Positions 1 through 5,930 of a stretch of 19,161 bases of DNA are shown here, piece by piece. Position 1 is the first letter of the stretch. Each line of letters opens with the position of its first letter. The DNA comes from Methanobacteriota archaeon (GTDB lineage: Archaea > Thermoplasmatota > Thermoplasmata > Methanomassiliicoccales > Methanomethylophilaceae). The stretch covers positions 1-19,161 of the forward strand of contig JAAYAP010000004.1 of assembly GCA_012719315.1 (NCBI GenBank), read 5' to 3'. The notes under the pieces were generated by a model, which was given only the letters and a program-made list of their open reading frames with translations, searched no databases and had not been told where the DNA came from. The position numbers and the translations under genes are program-made.

Positions 1-11
1 AGTTAGTGCCC

Positions 12-467
12 ATGCTCAGATCGGTCGACACACCCGTGAAAAGGGACGTATTGAAAGAGGTGACCTTGGAATGGAAGACCGCCGATCAGATCGAGGAGAA
101 ATACGGTCAGGAAGGCAGGGACGCCATCATTTTCTTCGAGAAAATGAAACTTGTGGAGACGCGCTGGCTTTCCACCGGCGGAAACTACCCCGAAAAATCT
201 TACCATACATACTACACTTCTTTCAACATAAACGCACAATGGCCTGTCTACGAGATCAGCGATGTCCTGACCGCGGCGATGATGGACGAGGAGGAGTACG
301 CCGCGATCGAGGCGAAGATCATCGAGCAGGTCGGCAAGGACGGCAGGTTCTCCGGCGATGTCGCCGAGGCACTGGGCCTCTCGTCCACGATGCTGAAGAG
401 CCTGGTCCGCAGATCGGTGAGGGTGGATTACCGCGGGCACAGGATCGAACTCATCAGAGAAGGGTAA
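12..467 (+). CDS. Winged-helix/ArsR-like transcriptional regulator (start uncertain)
   Basis: This predicts a protein of about 151 residues that I do not recognise as a named family, but it reads as a DNA-binding regulator. The N-terminal ~45 residues resemble a winged-helix unit (a helical stretch around VKRDVLKEVTLEWKTADQI, then a helix and a WLSTGG turn), and the C-terminal part (residues ~95-140) has a second helical HTH-like unit with SGDVAEALGLSSTMLKSLVRR. No membrane segment or signal peptide is visible. ATG at 12 is chosen because the first helix follows directly. GTG at 6 is an alternative, and the frame stays open to the window edge, so a longer start outside the window cannot be excluded. 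The stop is one base from the aTrm56 start, so the two genes are probably co-transcribed. The regulator call is an inference from fold-like patterns. Confidence 0.7.
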   Translation: MLRSVDTPVKRDVLKEVTLEWKTADQIEEKYGQEGRDAIIFFEKMKLVETRWLSTGGNYPEKSYHTYYTSFNINAQWPVYEISDVLTAAMMDEEEYAAIEAKIIEQVGKDGRFSGDVAEALGLSSTMLKSLVRRSVRVDYRGHRIELIREG

Positions 468-468
468 G

Positions 469-987
469 ATGTCAGACATCTGGATAATGCGCATAGGGCA
501 CCGTCCCGACAGGGATAAGCGGGTCACGACGCACGTGGCCCTCTCCTCGAGGGCGTTGGGTGCCAAGGGCATCTACGTCGATACGCACGATGCGACGCTG
601 GAGGAGAACATCGGCAGCGTCGTCAAGAGGTTCGGCGGGGATTTCACCATCGAGACCGGCGTGCAATGGAAGCAGGCGATCAGGGATTTCCCCGGGAAGG
701 TGATCCACCTGACCATGTACGGCGAACGGATAGACGCCGCGCTCGGCAAGATCCCGCGCGATGAGGACCTGATGATCGTTGTGGGCGCGGAGAAAGTCCC
801 GTTCGAGGTCTACGAGTCCGCTCACCTCAACATCTCCGTAGGCAACCAACCGCATTCCGAGATCGCGGCGCTCGCGATACTGCTGGACAGATTCACCGGC
901 GGCGGATCGCTGTACGCCGACCGCGGCGGCGAGATGACAGTGCTGCCCAGCGAGAGGGGGAAGGAGATTGTCAGCAGGCATGCCTGA
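469..987 (+). CDS. tRNA (cytidine(56)-2'-O)-methyltransferase aTrm56
   Basis: This is a 172-residue SPOUT-class (trefoil-knot) methyltransferase that uses S-adenosylmethionine to 2'-O-methylate C56 in the T-loop of archaeal tRNAs, a job done by a C/D guide RNP in some archaea. The N-terminal signature RIGHRPDRDKRVTTHVALSS is diagnostic for the family. The C-terminal knot region is present as ISVGNQPHSEIAALAILLDRF (residues ~121-142), which forms the cofactor pocket in this class. Length matches the usual 170-200 residues. The ATG is one base after the upstream stop, preceded by an AGGGTAAG-like ribosome-binding stretch. The 3' end overlaps the HD gene by 8 nt, indicating coupled translation. 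Function is secure from the family; cellular context (tRNA maturation) is inferred. Confidence 0.95.
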   Translation: MSDIWIMRIGHRPDRDKRVTTHVALSSRALGAKGIYVDTHDATLEENIGSVVKRFGGDFTIETGVQWKQAIRDFPGKVIHLTMYGERIDAALGKIPRDEDLMIVVGAEKVPFEVYESAHLNISVGNQPHSEIAALAILLDRFTGGGSLYADRGGEMTVLPSERGKEIVSRHA

Positions 988-1540
988 TGTGCGGGAATGC
1001 ATCGGGATCCTGCGGAAGGCGGGTTGCCGGCGGCGGGTGATCGTGCATTGCTGCACGGTCAAGGCGGTCGCCGACGTGATGCTCTCGCGCATCGGGTCCG
1101 CCGATGCGGAGCTGGTGGTCGCGGGGGCGCTGCTCCATGACCTCGGCAGGGCTGTGGACCACTCCATCAGCCACGCTCACGTGGGGGCGATGATGGCCGC
1201 CGATCTGGACCTCGACCCGCGTCTGGTGGAGATCATCCGCCGGCATACGGGAGCCGGGCTGGACGCGACGGACGTGGAGGAGCTGGGGCTGCCTCCCGGC
1301 GATTACATGCTGCGCACCGTCGAGGAGAAGATCGTCGCACACGCCGACAACCTGGTCAGCGACAACCGCGTCATGTCGCACAGGCATTCCGCGGACAGGC
1401 TGCGGGCCAAGGGCGCCGACCGCGGCGCCGACCGCATCGAAGCCCTGCACAAGGAGCTGTCCGAGCTCTGCGGGATGGATCTGGACACCATCAGGGACAT
1501 CATCGGCGAGTACCCTGAGATCCCGGAGATCGAGTTCTGA
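980..1540 (+). CDS. HD-domain phosphohydrolase-like protein (TIGR00295 type)
   Basis: This is a 186-residue soluble protein with a metal-binding HD fold. From the ATG, the visible metal ligands are His23 (VIVHCCTV), the His53-Asp54 pair (LLHDLGRAVDHS), further histidines at about 61-67 (HSISHAH), and an Asp in KIVAHADNLVSDN near residue 115. HD proteins are usually phosphohydrolases of nucleotides or related phosphoesters; the substrate of this archaeal group is not known to me. ATG at 980 overlaps the end of the aTrm56 gene by 8 nt. A TTG at 968 would add four residues, but the GGAG at 963-966 favours the ATG. The 3' end overlaps the convergent PRC-barrel gene by 41 nt. Position in the operon suggests a link to RNA or nucleotide metabolism, which is only a guess. 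Confidence 0.85.
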   Translation: MPDVRECIGILRKAGCRRRVIVHCCTVKAVADVMLSRIGSADAELVVAGALLHDLGRAVDHSISHAHVGAMMAADLDLDPRLVEIIRRHTGAGLDATDVEELGLPPGDYMLRTVEEKIVAHADNLVSDNRVMSHRHSADRLRAKGADRGADRIEALHKELSELCGMDLDTIRDIIGEYPEIPEIEF

Positions 1541-1787
1541 TCCCGGGCATGATCCGCTCTTCGGGGAATGTGCTCAGGATGATGATGTCGCCGACGCTCA
1601 TGACCCATCTGAAAGGTATGCCCAACGAGACGCTCCCGTCGGCCAGGAAAGGATTCGCCTCCTTGACGAAGAGCTCGTCCACGCGCATGCGGGGCAGATC
1701 CAGGATCACGTCGTCCACGATCCCCACGAAGATCCCGTTGGGGGCATAGACCTCCAGGCCTTTGAGGTTGTCCACGGTTTCCAACAT
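1500..1787 (-). CDS. Small PRC-barrel protein, CdpB1-like
   Basis: This 95-residue protein consists essentially of one PRC-barrel: LKGLEVYAPNGIFVGIVDDV, ILDLPRMRVDELFVKEAN, then IPFRWVMSVGDIIILSTFP. The last stretch is characteristic of small archaeal PRC proteins. In Haloferax, PRC proteins of this type (CdpB1/CdpB2) are needed for FtsZ/SepF-based cell division. Assignment to that role here is an inference from size and pattern. ATG at 1787 is chosen because it starts at the barrel and lies 25 nt from a TATA element, which gives a leaderless mRNA. An in-frame start at 1844 would add 19 unrelated residues and would run through that promoter. The C-terminal ~15 residues are a basic, disordered-looking tail encoded within the 41-nt overlap with the convergent HD gene. 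Confidence 0.85.
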   Translation of the reverse strand: MLETVDNLKGLEVYAPNGIFVGIVDDVILDLPRMRVDELFVKEANPFLADGSVSLGIPFRWVMSVGDIIILSTFPEERIMPGIRTRSPGSQGTRR

Positions 1788-1803
1788 CGCGTCATCGATG
1801 ATT

Positions 1804-1826
1804 CTGTAAAGATATATAGCTGACAG
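1804..1826. promoter_or_regulatory. Bidirectional TATA promoter for PRC-barrel and thioredoxin genes
   Basis: A TATATA core (1813-1818), palindromic and so readable on both strands, is flanked by CTGT (1804-1807) and ACAG (1823-1826). The core centre is 27.5 nt from the thioredoxin ATG at 1843 and 28.5 nt from the PRC ATG at 1787. That is the spacing expected when transcription begins at or near each start codon. No Shine-Dalgarno sequence precedes either gene, consistent with leaderless messages. Promoter activity is inferred. Confidence 0.7.
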
Positions 1827-1842
1827 ATGCAATACAGCCGCC

Positions 1843-2154
1843 ATGGTTACCGAACTGACTAATCAGAACTTCGAAGAGTTCATTGGAAACAACAAAGTCG
1901 CATTGATCGACTGCTGGGCGCCTTGGTGCGGACCCTGCAGGCGAATGGGGCCGATCATCGAGGATCTGGCGAACGAATTGGCGGGGAAGGTGGGCGTGGC
2001 CAAGTTGAACACGGACGACAACGGGGCGATCGCCGTGAAATTCTCGATCAGCGCCATACCGACGCTCCTAATCTTCAAAGACGGGATACTCGTGCAGACC
2101 CTGGTAGGCCTCAGATCCAAGGAAGACATAAAGGCGTACGTCATGTCCGTCTGA
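1843..2154 (+). CDS. trxA: Thioredoxin
   Basis: This is a 103-residue cytosolic thiol-disulfide oxidoreductase. The redox motif WCGPC is at residues 28-32 (Cys29 and Cys32), preceded by an Asp-Cys-Trp-Ala stretch that carries an extra cysteine at 24. The cis-proline loop is AIPT with Pro74, and the usual C-terminal strand (LLIFKDGILVQTLVG) and helix follow. Length matches a minimal thioredoxin. It reduces disulfides in target proteins and is itself reduced by the flavoprotein encoded 8 nt downstream. The start is the first ATG and sits ~25 nt from a TATA element with no intervening ribosome-binding site, so a leaderless mRNA is likely. It heads the three-gene operon trx-trxR-HTH. Confidence 0.96.
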   Translation: MVTELTNQNFEEFIGNNKVALIDCWAPWCGPCRRMGPIIEDLANELAGKVGVAKLNTDDNGAIAVKFSISAIPTLLIFKDGILVQTLVGLRSKEDIKAYVMSV

Positions 2155-2162
2155 TCGAGCAC

Positions 2163-3050
2163 ATGAACACCGATGTATTGATAATAGGGGCCGGCCCCGC
2201 GGGCCTGCAGGCGGCGATACACGCCGCGAAGAGGAAGGCCGACACCGTGGTGATCGGGAAGGAGATGGGCAGCGCCCTCTTCGAGGCCAAGATCGAGAAC
2301 TACTTCGGCCTCGCCGGCGTGACCAAGGGCGCCGATCTCCTGGCCACGGGCCAGGAGCAGGCGGAGTCCGCCGGGGCGAAGGTCATCAGGCAGAACGCGA
2401 CGTCCGCCCGGCAGGAGGACGGCTCTTTCGCGGTCGTCCTCGAGTCCGGGACCGAGATCAGAGCGCGGGCGGTGATACTGGCCACGGGCATAACGCGGAA
2501 GAAGCTCAACATACCCGGCGAGGCCGAGTTCCTGGGCAGAGGCGTCAGCTACTGCGCCACATGCGACTGCAGCTTCCATCGGGACGTGCCGGTGGTGATC
2601 GCCGGCGACGAGTCGGAAGCGGCCGTATCCGCCGAGCTGATGACCAAGTACGCTTCGACGGTCTATTGGGCATCCGATTCCAGGGATGTCGATGATGCGC
2701 TCATGGAGAAGACGGTCGCGGCGGGAGTCAGGATCCTGGACACGACCATCGCGGAGATCGTCGGGACGGAGAAGGTGACCGCCGTGAGGATGGCCGATGG
2801 CACGGAGATCGAGGCCAAAGGCGTGTTCATCGAACTGGGCGGGAAATCGTCCGCGGACCTGGCGATGGACCTGGGCATCCTGCCGGAGATCGACGACACC
2901 CTCAAAGTCTCCCCGGACTGCGCCACCGAGATCGAGGGCGTGTTCGCCTGCGGCGACGTCACCGGCAAGCCTTGGCAGTTGGCGAAGGCGGTCGGACAGG
3001 GAGCCGTCGCGGGTCTGTCCGCGGCCGAGTATGCGAAGAGCGGCAGATGA
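2163..3050 (+). CDS. trxB: Thioredoxin reductase-like flavoprotein, probably not NADPH-dependent
   Basis: This 295-residue low-molecular-weight thioredoxin reductase fold has an N-terminal FAD dinucleotide motif IIGAGPAG (residues 7-14), an active-site CATC (Cys131/Cys134) followed by Asp-Cys136, and a second FAD motif VFACGDVTG (260-268). The middle domain, which normally binds NADPH, reads VVIAGDESEAAVSA where a Gly-rich GGGDSA motif is expected, and YWASDSRD replaces the HRR arginine cluster that grips the 2'-phosphate. Known relatives without these motifs include the Thermoplasma acidophilum enzyme and F420H2- or ferredoxin-dependent reductases of other organisms, so the electron donor here is open. 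ATG at 2163 follows the thioredoxin stop by 8 nt. The stop overlaps the next ATG (ATGA). Confidence 0.92.
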   Translation: MNTDVLIIGAGPAGLQAAIHAAKRKADTVVIGKEMGSALFEAKIENYFGLAGVTKGADLLATGQEQAESAGAKVIRQNATSARQEDGSFAVVLESGTEIRARAVILATGITRKKLNIPGEAEFLGRGVSYCATCDCSFHRDVPVVIAGDESEAAVSAELMTKYASTVYWASDSRDVDDALMEKTVAAGVRILDTTIAEIVGTEKVTAVRMADGTEIEAKGVFIELGGKSSADLAMDLGILPEIDDTLKVSPDCATEIEGVFACGDVTGKPWQLAKAVGQGAVAGLSAAEYAKSGR

Positions 3051-3559
3051 CGATAGAGGACCTGATCTCCAGCATGCTGAGGGAGGAAGGAGGCTTCCAG
3101 AAAGCCTTCAAAAGCATCCTCCGCGACGAATTGGAGATGTCGCTGAGCGAGTTCTGCCAGGTCTCGGGACTGTCCCAGAGCACGATGTACAAGATCCTCG
3201 AGGAGAGGCGCGAACCCAACCTGAGGACGGTCCGTCAGGTGATCAAGACCCTCAGGGTGCTGTCCAAGAAGGACAACAACCGCTTCGTGGCGGTCATCGC
3301 CTCCTCGAGATTCACCGAGGGCCTGCCGGTCCTCATGGACATCCAGGGGTTCACCTTCTCGGTGCGCGAGTACGTGGTCGCCACCGTCGAGGATGCGATC
3401 ATCGCCGCGGTGCGGGCGGAACGCGACGGAGCGTCGGCGATCGTCTGCGCACCCATCATCGCGCCCACCGTCGAGAAGATCCTCTCGATCCCGGTCTCTC
3501 CGATAATGCCGTACGGCAGCGTCATCAAGGCGTTGGAGAACCTGCGCGACTTCATTTGA
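3047..3559 (+). CDS. HTH (XRE-like) transcriptional regulator with C-terminal sensor-like domain
   Basis: This is a 170-residue predicted archaeal transcription regulator. A phage-repressor type helix-turn-helix spans roughly residues 32-72 (SLSEFCQVSGLSQSTMYKIL, then EPNLRTVRQVIKTLRVL). The C-terminal half (~80-170) is an alpha/beta domain with IAAVRAERDGASAIVCAPII and TVEKILSIPVSPIMP, which recalls small-molecule or effector domains (PrpR-N-like by eye; not certain). It resembles the archaeal 'predicted transcriptional regulator' group COG1709, from memory. The start overlaps the thioredoxin reductase stop as ATGA, so it is translated from the trx-trxR mRNA and may regulate it. Two cysteines (37 in the HTH, 134 in the effector domain) could allow redox sensing, but this is speculation. 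Confidence 0.8.
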   Translation: MTIEDLISSMLREEGGFQKAFKSILRDELEMSLSEFCQVSGLSQSTMYKILEERREPNLRTVRQVIKTLRVLSKKDNNRFVAVIASSRFTEGLPVLMDIQGFTFSVREYVVATVEDAIIAAVRAERDGASAIVCAPIIAPTVEKILSIPVSPIMPYGSVIKALENLRDFI

Positions 3560-3659
3560 TCCCCGTTCCCCGCGACCGGCCGCATGCTCCCGCCGACGAT
3601 CGTATCATAAGCGGATCGCATCGGCGCATGCTTAAATAAATTAATATATCACCTTAATT

Positions 3660-3679
3660 CTTATAAGCGATCATGATCG
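3660..3679 (+). promoter_or_regulatory. TATA box plus 12-bp palindromic operator candidate upstream of wHTH-elp3
   Basis: A palindromic TATA box CTTATAAG (3660-3667) is directly followed by a perfect 12-bp palindrome CGATCATGATCG (3668-3679). The TATA lies about 30 nt before ATG 3693, consistent with a leaderless start. A palindrome placed between TATA and transcription start is where a dimeric repressor would block polymerase, and the first gene downstream encodes a winged-helix protein, so autoregulation is a reasonable guess. AT-rich DNA at 3630-3660 contains a second possible TATA (TTAATATATC). Confidence 0.6.
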
Positions 3680-3692
3680 GAGCCGTGTGAAC

Positions 3693-4148
3693 ATGTTCAA
3701 TCTGCAGGTGATAAGCAACACGCCCATGGACTCGGTCTCGGATGCGGACATCGTCGCCGAGACCTTCCTGGTCCAGATAGGGTACATACCGAAAGGGTAC
3801 GATCCGCGGACCGCGGCGGACGGGCTGAGGGAGAGCGTCCCGTACAGGCTGTTCATGGAATGCCTGATGCCCCATCCCGGCAAGGTCTGGGCCGTGGAGG
3901 AGCTCGCGGCCCTGCTGGGCACGACCAAGCCGACGATATACCGGCACATCAACAAGCTGAAATCGATGGATCTCCTGGAGAGCACCGACGTGGAGTTCGA
4001 CGGAGCCGTCCGCAAAGGGTACCGTATCAGGTACGGGGATCTCGCCAAGGCCTGGAGCTTCACGGAGACCAACGTCAGGATGGCGATGGACAACTACAAG
4101 AGGACCGTCGAGCACCTCGGAAGCCTCGTGAAGGGACGCAAAGGATGA
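3693..4148 (+). CDS. Winged-helix transcriptional regulator upstream of Elp3
   Basis: This protein is about 151 residues. The central region (residues ~50-110 from ATG 3693) is a clear winged helix: YRLFMECLMPHPGKVWAVEE, LAALLGTTKPTIYRHINKLK, SMDLLE, and a wing (VRKGYRIRYG). The N-terminal ~40 residues are acidic and the C-terminal helix (TETNVRMAMDNYKRTVEHLG) looks suited to dimerisation. This is MarR/ArsR-like in layout, but I cannot name the family. ATG 3693 is preferred to GTG 3687 because it lies about 30 nt from the TATA box. The stop overlaps the Elp3 start (ATGA), so the two are coupled. It may control the elp3 operon through the palindrome in its own promoter. Confidence 0.82.
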   Translation: MFNLQVISNTPMDSVSDADIVAETFLVQIGYIPKGYDPRTAADGLRESVPYRLFMECLMPHPGKVWAVEELAALLGTTKPTIYRHINKLKSMDLLESTDVEFDGAVRKGYRIRYGDLAKAWSFTETNVRMAMDNYKRTVEHLGSLVKGRKG

Positions 4149-5692
4149 ACCCCCCGAAGACGACCGGGTTCAACTCAGCCGTGATCGCGGCGGTCAAAGA
4201 CGGGACCATCAAGGACCGCGACGACCTCCAGAGGTTCAAGCTGCGGCTGTGCGCAGAGCTGAAGCTGGCGGAGATCCCGCCCAACTCCTCCATCCTGGCA
4301 GACGTCCTGCCGGAGGACCGGGCGCTCCTGGAGCCGTTCCTGATCAAGAAACCGATGCGCACCGCGAGCGGAGTCGCCGTGGTCGCGGTCATGACCTCCC
4401 CCGCCCCCTGCCCCCACGGCAGATGCGCTTACTGCCCCGGCGGAGTCGAAACCGGGTCTCCCCAGGCATACACCGGCAAGGAGCCCGCAGCCAGGCGCGC
4501 CGAGCGGAACAGGTTCGACCCCTATCTGCAGGTCAGGGACCGCATCGAGCAGCTCGACGCCATCGGCCACAAGACCGACAAGATCGACCTGATCATCATG
4601 GGCGGGACCTTCACATCCCGGGATGAGGAATACCAGGAGCGGTTCGTGCGCAGATGCTTCGACGCGATGAACGGCGTCGATTCCGAGGACCTGCCTTCCG
4701 CACAGCTGTTGAACGAGACCGCCGACCACCGCTGCATAGGGTTGACGGTCGAGACGCGTCCCGATGTCTTCGGCCCGGAGCAGATCGAGGCGGCGATGAG
4801 ACTGGGCGCGACCAGGGTCGAATTGGGAGTACAGATACTCGACGACGAGGCGCTGGCCCGCGTCAATCGCGGCCACGGCGTCGCCGCGGTCGTCGAGTCG
4901 ACGAAAGCCTGCCGGGACCGCGGCCTCAAGGTGTGCTACCATCTGATGCCCGGGCTGCCCGGAGTCAGTCCCGAGCGGGACCTGGAGTGCTTCAGGCGCG
5001 TGTTCGACGATCCCGATTTCCGTCCCGACATGCTGAAGATCTACCCGACGCTGGTGGTCGCGGGAACGGAGACGTACCGGCTGTGGGAAGCCGGCGAATA
5101 CGAGCCGCTGGACACGGAGGCGGCGACGCGGCTGATCGCCGAGATGAAGGCCCACGTCCCCGTGTACGCGAGGATCCAACGGATCCAGAGGGACATCCCC
5201 GTCCCCCAGATCGCCGCCGGCATCATGAAGTCCAACATCAGGCAGCTGGTCCGGGAGCACATGGAGGCCGCCGGCACCGCCTGCCGCTGCATCAGATGCC
5301 GCGAGGTCGGCCACACGGGCACGGTGCTCTGCGACCGCTCGCATGCGGAGGTCGAGACCGTGGAGTACGAGGCCGGCGGCGGCCTGGAGCGTTTCATCTG
5401 CTTCGAGTGCGGGGACGCGTTGGTCGGGTACGTCAGACTCAGGACCGATGCGACCGACACGGCGAGCATCCGCGAGCTGAAGGTCTTCGGGAGGATGGCG
5501 GCCATCGGCGCCGAGGGCGACGATTGGCAGCACCGCGGGTTCGGCAGGGAGCTGATGGCGCTGGCCGAGGCCCGTGCCCGCGAAGACGGCAAGAAACGGG
5601 TGAGGGTCACCAGCGGCGTGGGCGTCAGGGCGTACTACAGGGCGCTGGGGTACCGCCTGGAGGCCCCGTACATGGTCAAGGATCTAGATTGA
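4145..5692 (+). CDS. elp3: Elp3 tRNA uridine(34) radical SAM/acetyltransferase
   Basis: This 515-residue enzyme uses a [4Fe-4S] cluster, S-adenosylmethionine and acetyl-CoA to start cm5U formation at the wobble uridine of tRNAs. The radical SAM site is CPHGRCAYCPGG with Cys89, Cys94 and Cys97 (C-x4-C-x2-C, the Elp3 spacing). A zinc-binding linker CRCIRCREVGH follows the barrel. The C-terminal GNAT domain shows IRELKVFG, the acetyl-CoA loop QHRGFGRELM and RAYYRALGYRLEAPYMVKDL. Length and domain order match single-protein archaeal Elp3, which acts without the other Elongator subunits. The start overlaps the regulator stop. The last 17 nt overlap the convergent PRC-barrel gene. The tRNA-Lys(UUU) at 8365 is the kind of U34 tRNA that Elp3 modifies in other organisms. 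Confidence 0.96.
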   Translation: MNPPKTTGFNSAVIAAVKDGTIKDRDDLQRFKLRLCAELKLAEIPPNSSILADVLPEDRALLEPFLIKKPMRTASGVAVVAVMTSPAPCPHGRCAYCPGGVETGSPQAYTGKEPAARRAERNRFDPYLQVRDRIEQLDAIGHKTDKIDLIIMGGTFTSRDEEYQERFVRRCFDAMNGVDSEDLPSAQLLNETADHRCIGLTVETRPDVFGPEQIEAAMRLGATRVELGVQILDDEALARVNRGHGVAAVVESTKACRDRGLKVCYHLMPGLPGVSPERDLECFRRVFDDPDFRPDMLKIYPTLVVAGTETYRLWEAGEYEPLDTEAATRLIAEMKAHVPVYARIQRIQRDIPVPQIAAGIMKSNIRQLVREHMEAAGTACRCIRCREVGHTGTVLCDRSHAEVETVEYEAGGGLERFICFECGDALVGYVRLRTDATDTASIRELKVFGRMAAIGAEGDDWQHRGFGRELMALAEARAREDGKKRVRVTSGVGVRAYYRALGYRLEAPYMVKDLD

Positions 5693-5924
5693 TCACGATC
5701 CGGCCGGATTCCGTCCGCATCCTCTCCGCCGACACCACGATCCGGCCCAGGCCGTCCACCCTCCGGACGGAGCTCATGACCGAGCCGTCCGGATCGACGA
5801 GGAGGTGGGCGACGGTCCCGTCGTCGCAATCGATAACCAGGTCGGCGAGGATGCCGATCCTGCGGCCTCCCGAGGTTAGGACCTCCCTCCCGATCAGCTC
5901 GCCGGCGAAGAACCTGTCGGTCAT
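5676..5924 (-). CDS. Small PRC-barrel protein, CdpB2-like, in operon with cdc48
   Basis: This 82-residue protein is entirely a PRC-barrel: ELIGREVLTSGGRRIGILAD, LVIDCDDGTVAHLLVDPDG, RIVVSAERMRTESGRIVINL. The order (strand pair, DG turn, short helix, final hydrophobic strands) resembles the CdpB2 class of small archaeal PRC proteins, which in Haloferax function in cell division. The role here is inferred. It begins 6 nt after the cdc48 stop, and its Shine-Dalgarno GGTGA (5931-5935, minus strand) uses the cdc48 stop codon, so translation is coupled to cdc48. Its last 17 nt overlap elp3 tail to tail. No membrane segment is present. Confidence 0.85.
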   Translation of the reverse strand: MTDRFFAGELIGREVLTSGGRRIGILADLVIDCDDGTVAHLLVDPDGSVMSSVRRVDGLGRIVVSAERMRTESGRIVINLDP

Positions 5925-5930
5925 GGCGGC

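Noticed and set aside
1788..1844. Longer start (1844) for the first PRC-barrel protein
   Set aside because: It would add 19 residues with no family match and would be encoded across the shared TATA element.
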